A stretch of DNA of 64,000 nucleotides from Rhizomys pruinosus (lineage: Eukaryota; Chordata; Mammalia; Rodentia; Spalacidae). The DNA is taken from the NCBI GenBank assembly GCA_009823505.1, contig VZQC01006354.1, positions 496,001 through 560,000 of the forward strand, in the 5' to 3' direction. Both the position numbers and the translations under genes were made by a program. Below, in pieces: positions 55,765 to 64,000 of this stretch (positions are counted from its first letter, which is position 1; every line of letters starts with the position of its first letter). The notes beneath the pieces were generated by a model. It made no database searches and was not told the origin of the DNA. It saw nothing but the letters and a program-made list of their open reading frames with translations.

Positions 55765-56700
55765 ACTTCAGTTGATAAAAATGTGCAAACGCTCAAAATA
55801 GAAAGAACAGGAAGGAGATCTTGGGGTCAGAAAGTTTAAGGAATGGGCTTTTGTTGTGTCCTTAGGTGACAAAGAGAGTTCAGCAATCTCCTCTGTCTCA
55901 GAAAAGCCCAAGATCAAATTCCTTGGGCTGCACACTGGAGCAGCTGATACATAAATCTATCTCAGAATCACCAGTGGAAAACAGCTCATTTGCCCTGAAT
56001 TCACTTAGCATTTTTCAGGTGCTCAGTGTACTGCCACAGACATGCTTGTTCTGTCAGCTGCTTCTCCCTCAGACCCCCAACAGCATGAGGTCCTGGGCTC
56101 CCAAGCCTGGCCCAAGCTTATATTCCCTGGGCCTTCCCAAAAGCATCCAGGCTTCCTGCTTTTGCATAATACAGTTGCCTCTTGACCTTTTTACAATTTT
56201 CCACAGTTGTTGCATATTCAGTTACTAATAGGCTAGAGCTTCCCAAGAACTGGAGGAGAAACTCCACATTGATGAGGAAATCAATGAAAATTATTTGAAA
56301 TTGCCAGCAGAGAACTGATAAGCAAGACTCAGGCTATAACAAATTTCAGTGAGGAAATATAAAATCAATGAAGGCCAACTGGGCTGACCATCGAGAATTC
56401 TCTCACACACAGAGTCTGGCTCTGAGCTTAGATGTGTACAACAAACTGTGCTTTACCCACCTTGATGAAGAGACAGCTACTGCCCTACTCAGTGGGCCTA
56501 GGATTTCAAGAGTCATCCTGATGATTTACCAATCCTCACTTTACATGCAGGGGCTAGGATGAGGAGTCCACATTTTTAATAATCCCACTGTTGGACACTA
56601 AGTGGTCAGCATCTAGAGAAGGGCTTCTTAGAGTGTGGCTTGGGACCAGAAGCATTGACATCTGAGAACTGGTCAGAAACACATGTTCTTGGACTTTTAT
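55762..56700. other. Unique sequence, no gene seen
   Basis: The 120-codon plus frame at 55866-56228 is the longest non-repeat frame in this part. It is serine- and leucine-rich with no known domain and no splice or polyadenylation context noted. I treat it as chance. Confidence 0.35.
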
Positions 56701-56713
56701 AGAAAACTGACTG

Positions 56714-56872
56714 AGCTGGTCATGGTGGTTCACACCTAAATCCCAGCACTGGGGAGGCAAAGGCAGGCAGATCTCTGTGAATTCAAGGCCAGCCTGGTTG
56801 ACTGGGCCAGGCTGGGACTAAATGGAGACCCTATCTCAAGAAATCCCCACCCCCCAAAAAAGAAAAGAAAAC
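56714..56872 (+). mobile_element. B1 SINE, sense
   Basis: gctggtcatggtggttcaca, ccagcactggggaggcaaag, tcaaggccagcctggttgac, ccctatctcaagaaatcc. Confidence 0.9.
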
Positions 56873-57335
56873 TGACTGAACAGAAACTCTGAAGATGTAG
56901 CCCCCAAATAGAAGTTTTAACAAGCCCTCCAGGTGATTTTGCTGTATGGTGAAGTCTTAAAAACACAATGCTCTCTGGTTGTGCTTTCATGTAGGTCTTT
57001 GTCTATCTCTACCATGAGGCTCATGCCAACCACAGACAGCCAAACTTTCTTCCTTTCTTCAAAATCATCATCCCCTACCTTTCTGTTCTTCTTACCAACT
57101 TTTTCCATCATCTCATTTGTCTCCCAAATTATCTCAATGGCTACTGTCTTACATTTTGAAGGACATCAAGACCTCAGCTCCGCAGCTTCACTTTTGTGGT
57201 GTTTGCCACAGACATCTTAGTAGGTTGATTTGAATTTTGGTGAAGCAATATACAGTTAAATGGCATGTAAGAATTCAGTTTCTAGCTTTACCATACTTTT
57301 CAAGTGAATAAAATATAAATAATAGATATTATTGT
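56873..57335. other. Unique sequence, no gene seen
   Basis: Overlapping 60-95 codon frames on both strands, with no recognisable motifs. Confidence 0.4.
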
Positions 57336-57337
57336 AT

Positions 57338-57705
57338 TAGTTATTTTTCTTTTAGTGTGATAAAACACCAACTAAAGTAACTTGGAGAAGAAAAAGTTTA
57401 TTTCATCTTATAGTACACTCCCCCACTCAGTGAAGCAGGAACTCCCGGTAGGAGCTGTAGCAGACCATGGAGGAGTGCTGCCTCCTGGCTTGCTCCTGCT
57501 GGCTCGCTCAGCTACTTTTCTTATATAGCCCAGGCCCACCTGCCCAGGGATAGCATCCCCACAGTTGGGAAGGATCCTCCTACATCAACAACCAAGAAAA
57601 TGCCCCATAGACATCCCACAGGCCAGTCTGATGGAGAAAATCCCTTAATTGAGGTTTCCTTTTTCCAGATGTGTTAAGTCACCAGAAATTAACCAGCACA
57701 GTTAT
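57338..57705 (-). mobile_element. MaLR (MT-type) LTR, antisense
   Basis: tgtattagttatttttcttt, gtgtgataaaacaccaacta, ccatggaggagtgctgcctc, gaaaatgccccatagacatc, attaaccagcaca. Flanks attat / gttat are a possible 5-bp target duplication with one change. Confidence 0.82.
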
Positions 57706-57769
57706 CTAATACAGTGTAACTAATAAAAACATAATGACTTAAGGTGTGAGATACCACTCCTTTAGATTT

Positions 57770-58890
57770 TGGTCAGGAATATCTTAGAAATCCCTAAATA
57801 ATATAAACTATTGCCACTGCTCTTGGTTGCCCACCAGAACTTAATAGTAAGATACTATTGCTGAAGGCACCACACACTTAGGTCACAGGACATGGAGAAA
57901 TCAACATCTTAGTGACCAGGAAGCTTCCTCCTTGCTGGCTAGCTTTAATAGTATCAGAGTGTGCTATACAGGCTGCTGGTAGAAAGTGTCATCTACAGGC
58001 TTACCCAAATGTGAACCTGGTGAGATATAATAATAACATAGTAAGGCAAGATATATCTATGGATACAATAGTGGCACAAATGTCATAGGGGTAATCAACT
58101 GCTTTTATGATTGGATTTAAGGACCACTCCACAGGATGAATGACATGCCTAGCACTGTAAACTTCACTGTGAACCAATGGTTGGGGAGTTAACTAGCCCC
58201 AGAAGTTAACCTACTGCTATCATTTGGGTAAACAGGCATAGTATCAAATTGCTCCTAAATTCATATCTCTATATTCATAGATCAGTGCAGCTCTCAGACC
58301 TCATCAGAAAAGTTTCTCTGTGCAGTGGACAGCGGTTAATAAAGAAACATACAACTGGTCAAAATGCACAAAAAAAAATTATCTATGGAGTGCTCAGTAG
58401 AATATCTGTATCCCACTCTTACTCCTAGGCTCAGGAACCATTGTTGGAGAGGAGGCGGAAAGACTATAAGAACCATAGGTCAGGAGAACAGAAGCAAAGC
58501 AGTATCTTCTGAACATGAGAGGACCACTTCACTCATGAACCAATAGCCACCACAGTTGCCCACACAAGACCTGTATAAGGTCAAGCCAGTCAACATCACA
58601 GCATGCAGAGGGAATAGGGGTTACCAAACCCATCCCTAACAGAGGAGCCATGGACAATGATGGCTTCTAGGGGAAGGAGAGCCATTTTCTTTAAGGGTGT
58701 GTCTCCTGGTAGGTTGACCATGCTCCAGTGGAACTGGAGTTGATTAGTCAGTTTTTAAAAAGAGGACATGAATTTGGTGAGTAGGGAGGTGAGGTAGAAG
58801 TGGGAGGAGCTGCAGGAAGAGCTGGGGGTGAATAGGACCAAAATACATTGTATGAAATTTTTCTAAGAATTAATAAAATACTAGATTTTT
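57770..58890 (+). mobile_element. L1 3' UTR (Lx-like), plus
   Basis: tagtaagatactattgctga, gattggatttaaggaccact, tctcagacctcatcagaaaa, gaggacatgaatttggtgag, tacattgtatgaaatttttc, ending aataaaatac. 5'-truncated, so only UTR remains. Matches 27800-28995 plus 31310-31410 and 38460-39600. Confidence 0.72.
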
Positions 58891-59760
58891 AAAAACCTAA
58901 CAGCTTATCTCTTGTGATTTCTTATCTCTTGTGATTTCTATGGATCAGCAGTCTAGAAAAAGTGAGGCTTACAAATGTGGCTTGGCTTGGGAACTCTGAT
59001 GATGTCTTACCAAGATACTGGCAGGCTGAAGTCAACTAAAGACTTGACTGGACTTGAACGGTCTGTGTCTGAGATGGCTCATTAATATGAGCAGAGAACA
59101 GGTGTTGACTGTTAGCAAAGGACTCAGTTACTTTCCAATAAGACAACTGGCTTCTTCCAAGAGAGCAAAGGAGTCCCCTGATTTTACCTTCTTAATTTTG
59201 GTTATACAGGTTAGCTTGGTTCAGTGAAGGAGGGAATGTCAAGGGTATAAACAGCAGCAACAAGGATAATGGGAACCATCATAGAGCTGGCTATCATACT
59301 GTATATTGGGGGACTGGCAAGAATAGTATATTTGCTCTCAAAAACTTTGTGTTCTTGGGGAAGAAATTAAAGAGTAAACAAGTTCACAATTAAGAGTTTA
59401 AGATAAAAAGCCATATGTGAAAAGAATAAAACTAAAAAAAGGAGGCAGAGTGAGGGAGTGATGTTAAATAGTGAGAACTGAGACTCTATGAGGCTATGAT
59501 TTTAAGCCAATTGATGAGAAGGAATCTCCACAATGGAGCCAGGATATGGGAACACTTCATGCAAAGGCATAATCACAGACAGTAATTACCACTGGAGAGA
59601 CACAGAGATGCAGAAGAATAAAGGTTGCTGTTGCTGGAGAGTTGCAGAGCTGCAAAATTAATGGAATCAGAATTCAGAGAGGCAAGAGGCAGATTTTATG
59701 TGTATATAGTCATGAAAAGGAAGTGTTTTGGGGACAGCATCATTAACTACTCTAAAAGGT
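58891..59760. other. Unique sequence, no gene seen
   Basis: A small duplication cttatctcttgtgatttct at 58904 and 58921; otherwise nothing recognised. Confidence 0.4.
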
Positions 59761-59778
59761 GCTCATTAAGAACTAGCT

Positions 59779-60018
59779 GGCCTAGCGGTTAGGAGCACCA
59801 ACGCTCTCATAGAGGACCCGGGTTTGATCCCCAGCACCCACATGGTGGCCGAGAGCCATCTGAAACTCCAATTCCAGGAGAACTCCAGTTCCAGGGGAAT
59901 CTGACACCCTCTTCTGACCTCCGCGGCATTGCACGACATGGGTGCACAAACTTACATGCAGACAGTACATTCATACACATACAGAAATAAATAAAATTAA
60001 TTAAAAAAATAAAAAAAA
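59779..60018 (+). mobile_element. B2/B3-type SINE, sense, 5'-truncated
   Basis: Target duplication aagaactagct (59768-59778 and 60019-60029). Lacks the first roughly 15 bases (starts ggcctagcggtt); doubled block intact. Confidence 0.95.
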
Positions 60019-60315
60019 AAGAACTAGCTAATGGATTTGTCAATGAGTGAGTTGGAGACCGTGTCCACAGCAGGATCCATTGAGCTGATAGGAAGAGAAG
60101 CCTGATGAGTATGTTGACCAGCATTAAAGGAAAACTGGCTCAGAATCTTCTGGAAAAAATCTGAGGTCATAAGAGGACAGTGGGGAGCACCTCAGGACAT
60201 TATTATAGTGATCTATTCCCCCATCTGGTCATGAGATGGTAGAGAACAGGACAAAGAGCTTGTACTTACATTTGATCATTTAAAGAAAGAATTCAATAAA
60301 TTAGACTGAATGCAG

Positions 60316-60722
60316 CTTGTATTAGTCACTTTTCTGTTGCTGTGATAAAACAATTCTGGTACCAAATAACTGTATCAGTCACTTTTCTGTTGCTGTGATA
60401 AAACACCATGACCAAGGAACTTATAAGAGTTTATTTGAGCTTATAATTGATGGTTCCAGGGAATTAGAGTCCATTGTGGCGGGAGGCATGGCAGCTGGAG
60501 CTGGAGCAGAAAGCCGAGGGTCACATCTCGCAATGAGCACAGGAAGCAGAGAGAGAGCGACTGGAGACCACGAGGCTTGTTAAACTCACTAAGCCTGCCC
60601 CCAATAACGTACTTTCTCTAGCACAGCCACACCTTCTAAGACCTCCAAAAACAGTGCCACCAACTGGAGACAAATGTCTGAATACTTAAAGCCTATGGGG
60701 GACACTCATTCAAACCACCACA
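60316..60722 (-). mobile_element. Collapsed MaLR provirus: LTR start, internal scrap, full LTR
   Basis: 35 bases of LTR (tgtattagtcacttttctgt, 60316 on) are followed by attctggtaccaaataac. The latter matches the internal primer-binding-site edge seen at 26690 (ctagtaccaacttc). Then comes a full antisense LTR from about 60372 (tgtatcagtcacttttctgt) to ccaccacac at 60722. Most of the 3' LTR and internal region are lost. Confidence 0.72.
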
Positions 60723-60834
60723 CAGCTGTAATTAGACCAAATAAAAAATCTCATTTTTGACGTTCCAATCTTGATAATTCTGATTTTTTTCAGAAGAAAC
60801 TTTTCACTAGCATTAATGAGACACCTTAGTTTTA

Positions 60835-61046
60835 TTTTATTTATTATTTTTATTTTCTGTGTATGAGTGTTATGTCTGCATGTGTGTAAATGCACCTGTG
60901 TCTTGCAATGCCCATGGAGGTCAGAAGAGGGAGGGTGTCAGATTCTGAAACTTGAATTGTTAGTTGCCGTGTGGGTGCTGGAATCTGAACCCAGGTCCTC
61001 TGCAAGAGCAGCCACTGCTCTTAACTCTGCCCCATCTCTCCAGCCT
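60835..61046 (-). mobile_element. B2-family SINE, antisense
   Basis: Reverse SINE: gtctgcatgtgtgtaaatgc, ggaggtcagaagagg, gaacccaggtcctctgcaag, ccatctctccagcctgccc. Lacks the doubled block. Confidence 0.9.
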
Positions 61047-61440
61047 GCCCTTTTTTATTTAGAGTACCTTGGTTTTCTTAACCTCATAATTTGGCTGATG
61101 AAAAGTTCAAGGTATTCCAAGTAGAGAAAGTACCAACACTGGCATTACTGTTTATGTTTGCATTGTTGGTATTATTCTCAACTTCCAGTCCACAGCTGGA
61201 GGACTAAGGCATCCATATAATTGGTAAGAATTACTTAAATTTGGGACAAATTAATGTAGGAATCTGCCTTCTCTTTGTACAATGAGTGTGTTACACATCA
61301 CAATTCACTACTTTAAATTCCTGTCAACATCTATTCACTATCATCCCTGCCATCCTCTCCCAAATTTCTTCTAAGCTGAGTGTTATGTGTGGCCTGCTGA
61401 CACATGGATCAAGGAAAGGTTGTATGATAAGCTTTATTTT
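61047..61440. other. Unique sequence
   Basis: No gene or repeat recognised. Confidence 0.4.
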
Positions 61441-61444
61441 TATC

Positions 61445-61606
61445 TTTATTTTTTTGGCTTTTTGAGACAGGGTCTTCCTTTAGTCCCAGCTGGCCTGGAG
61501 CTCACTTTGTAGACAAGGCAGGCCTTAAACTCACAAAGATCCACCTGCCTCTGCCTCCCTAGTGCTGGGATTAAAGGCATACCCCACCGCGCCTGGCTAT
61601 TTTTAT
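61445..61606 (-). mobile_element. B1 SINE, antisense
   Basis: tttgagacagggtcttcctt, gtagacaaggcaggcctta, gtgctgggattaaaggc, caccgcgcctggct. Confidence 0.93.
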
Positions 61607-61855
61607 CTTAAATTACATTCTTTATCTCTTTTTTCTTCCTATATTCCATTGGATCATCTTCACACTTCTCTTTGGAAGTTTTTACAGTTGTCTTAATGCA
61701 TTACATCATGCATTACCTTATTTTATAACTGGCTACATGTGTTGTTGCACCTGTCAAACTCAGCATCAGGATAAGGTCATGGATGTAAGTTACCAGAAGC
61801 TCCACAGTCAAGAAAATTACTATTTTAAAGCAATACATTTTAGAAAATGCAAAAA
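61607..61855. other. Unique sequence
   Basis: Nothing recognised. Confidence 0.4.
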
Positions 61856-61856
61856 A

Positions 61857-62015
61857 GAGGCCGGGTGCATGCCTTTAATCCCAGCACTCAGGAGGCAGAG
61901 GCAGGTGGATCTCTGTGAGTTTAAGGCCAGCCTGGTCTACATATTGAGCTCCAGGCCAGCTGGGACTAAAAGAGAGACTCTGTCTCAAAAATACCACCCC
62001 CCCCAAAAAAGAAAA
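61857..62015 (+). mobile_element. B1 SINE, sense
   Basis: aggccgggtgcatgccttta, atcccagcactcaggaggca, cagcctggtctacatattga, ctctgtctcaaaaata. Confidence 0.93.
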
Positions 62016-62122
62016 TGCAACAAATCTATGATGAACACAGTGTGAACATTTTAGGTGAACATGTGACTCAACAAGTTCAAAATTGCTGGCAGGCATGGGA
62101 TTGGATACTAGTCTTTATATAA

Positions 62123-62352
62123 ATTGTTTATTTTATTTTATTATTTTTATTTTTTGTGTATGAGTATATTGCCTACACGTATGCAAGTGCACCTGTGTTA
62201 TAGAATGCCCACAGTAGTTATAAGAGGGCATCTGATTCTCCTGGAACTGGAGTTATAGATGATTGTTAGCCATTATATAGGTGCTAGGAAGGAAAACTGG
62301 CTCCTCTGAAAAAGCATCTGGTGCTCTTAACTGCTGAGCCTATTACAGCCCC
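62123..62352 (-). mobile_element. B2-family SINE, antisense, old
   Basis: ttttgtgtatgagtatattg, aagtgcacctgtgttataga, cctggaactggagttataga, tctggtgctcttaactgctg. Confidence 0.85.
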
Positions 62353-62369
62353 ATTACAGATTTTTACAT

Positions 62370-62828
62370 GGTCTTTATTTTAGAACAGTCCTAAGTTCAC
62401 CGCAATATGGAGTGCACAGTACTAAGACTTGTCATATCTCCTGGCCTCTCCCATCAACCTCCCCACAGAGCAGTGCAATGGCACAACAGCAGCAGCAGCA
62501 ACTCAAGCCTACTTTTTACACTAAGGTTCACTGTTGTACATTCTATTGGTTAGCATTCATGCACCATTATACTTTCACAAATAGTTTCACTGCCCTAAAA
62601 AGGCTATGTTCCAACTACTCATTCCTACTGTTTCCATTACTCACTAATAACAACTGACCTTTTCATTATGTCCAGTGTTTTCTCTTTTCCAGAATGTTTT
62701 AGTTGAAAATTTTTCTGGCTGGCTTCTCAGTGACATGTATTTATTTAAATTATCTCTATAGCCTGATGGCTCATTTCTTTAAGGTGCCTATTCCTTTGGA
62801 TATACTACAACTTATCCACTGAGTATAG
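62370..62828 (-). mobile_element. Ancient L1M 3' part, antisense (first piece)
   Basis: tagaacagtcctaagttcac, ggttcactgttgtacattct, cactgccctaaaaaggctat and gatggctcatttctttaagg match mammalian L1M in reverse. A CAG run (62489-62501) gives the poly-Gln frame, which is not a gene. Confidence 0.75.
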
Positions 62829-62829
62829 A

Positions 62830-63290
62830 CTCTCAAGTACGGTCTATGTGTTGGGAATGGGGATGGCCGAGAATAAGAAAGAAACGAGCCCTGCAGTAAT
62901 GTAGGACAAAAAGTGTGAAACTATGCAGTTGGCAAGCCAAAACTCAGGATAGGAGTATGGTTCCCCACCCAAAAGCCTGAGAACACAGGGAGCCTATGAT
63001 GTGAATTCCAGCCTGAATCCAAGTCAAAGTTTAGGGAATAATGAAGTCCCAATTCAAAGATGGACAAAGAGAACAAATTTTCTTATCCTTTTTGCTCCAC
63101 TCAGGTCTTCTGCAGACAGGATGAGGCACACCCATATTAGTGAGAGATTCTGTTTTGCTCAGCCTTTCAATTCAAACATTAATCTCATCTAGAAACATCT
63201 TCACAGACATGGCTGGAAAAATGTTTAATCAAATATCTGGCTAACTCATAGCCCAACAGACATAAAACCTAACCAACATATCCACATACA
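62830..63290 (-). mobile_element. MLT1-like MaLR LTR, antisense
   Basis: ctcatctagaaacatcttca, cagacatggctggaaaaatg, tttaatcaaatatctggcta and cccaacagacataaaaccta follow the reverse MLT1 3' end. It separates two pieces of the same L1M. Confidence 0.6.
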
Positions 63291-63349
63291 CATACATAGA
63301 GCATCTTGGTTCTTTTCAAATTTGGGGAATTATGAATATAGATTCTGTA

Positions 63350-63545
63350 CGTATTATGTGCAGGTTTCTATGCCCATGTTTTCAGCTCATTTGGGTAAAT
63401 GCCAAACACTGTAATTGCCATACCACATAACAAGAATATGGCCAGTTAATAAATCAACACACTGCCAATGAAAGGGGCTGTGCCATTTTGTGTTCCCATT
63501 GGCAATGAAACGAGAGTTCCTGTTGTGTCATCTAGCTTATTATTT
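63350..63545 (-). mobile_element. Ancient L1M ORF2 piece, antisense (second piece)
   Basis: gtgcaggtttctatgcccat, gttttcagctcatttgggta, gtgttcccattggcaatgaa and cgagagttcctgttg are the reverse L1M continuation. Confidence 0.75.
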
Positions 63546-64000
63546 ACATAAACATTGATGTTTTATATGCTGTAGCAAAATATTACTTACATAGGCCACT
63601 GAGGTTGTTGGTACCACCATCAATTCTTTATTCCAGAGCCAGCATCATCTTCACTTATTCTTCATTCCTGACTGACTCAGCTACTTTATGGTAAAACATT
63701 TGTTGTTAACATAAATATAACAAGAAAATATCTAATTAAAGTGTCTGTTTTACAGTAAATGCCCTATAAATGTTAATCATAGTAACGACTACTATGTCCC
63801 TGACACAGCACTCGCCAAAGTCATACTTACATAGAGTTTGTTAAGTAAAAGCTCTTTATATAATTATAGTACAGATGCTCCTAAATTACTTCTGAAGTCC
63901 ATCTTAATAAGCTCACAGTAGGTTGAAAATGAATGTCAAGTGTATTAAACTTACCAAACCCACCTGAAACAGTAGCATAGCACTGCATAGCATAAACATG
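63546..64000. other. Unique sequence, no gene seen
   Basis: A/T-rich. 63720-63790 has a faint MIR-like phrase (gccctataaatgttaatcat). No gene. Confidence 0.4.

Noticed and set aside
55866..56228. 120-codon frame as a novel gene
   Set aside because: No domain, no exon context, and frames of this size are expected by chance in 64 kb.
62412..62657. Poly-glutamine protein candidate
   Set aside because: The CAG run lies in antisense ancient L1M; the rest of the frame matches L1M text.

Overview
The window looks like about 64 kb of intergenic or intronic DNA from a muroid rodent. B1 (7SL-derived) and B2/B3-type SINEs are abundant. LINE-1 of rodent type occurs at several ages, MT-type MaLR LTRs are present, and there are older mammalian remnants (MIR, L1M, MLT1). 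The B2/B3 copies carry a doubled 17-bp block that I do not recall from mouse, rat or hamster consensus sequences, so a more distant muroid lineage is possible; I cannot name the species. I see no intact protein-coding gene, exon chain, tRNA/rRNA gene or CRISPR. Long reading frames are mostly translations of repeats.

Layout: 1-3590 is unique DNA with two LTR-like pieces and two B1s. About 3590-18870 is one old plus-strand L1, opened by a MaLR LTR (3760-4091), SINEs, a nearly full-length minus-strand L1 (6370-14051), a 5'-inverted L1 (15087-16537) and a pair of nested MaLR LTRs (17827-18612). About 18872-21880 is a minus-strand L1 lacking ORF1. About 22560-27250 is a plus-strand L1 5' half split by an almost complete MaLR provirus (24693-27052). 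27360-31410 is an L1 3' end split by another inverted L1 (29012-31293). 32830-33850 is ancient L1M broken by an LTR-like block. 34150-39710 is a plus-strand L1 split by a clear twin-primed L1 (34322-36795). 39850-52440 is mostly single-copy DNA with scattered SINEs, microsatellites, possible conserved non-coding blocks and a processed pseudogene of the eIF3 subunit L gene (49079-50379). 52465 to about 55290 is a minus-strand LTR retrovirus remnant. 55300-64000 contains SINEs, L1 3' UTR, MaLR LTRs and ancient L1M/MLT1.

No genes act together here. The biology is retrotransposition: L1 supplied the machinery for B1, B2 and the eIF3L retrocopy. The order of nesting gives a relative insertion history. 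The most notable items are three 5'-inverted (twin-primed) L1 insertions, two of which suggest an L1 lineage with an unusually long and distinct 3' UTR; perfect hairpins inside L1 3' UTRs; target sites reused by successive elements; the collapsed and complete MaLR proviruses; and the SINE subfamily with the doubled block. Family names are from memory of consensus sequences and boundaries are read by eye, usually good to about 5-20 bases.
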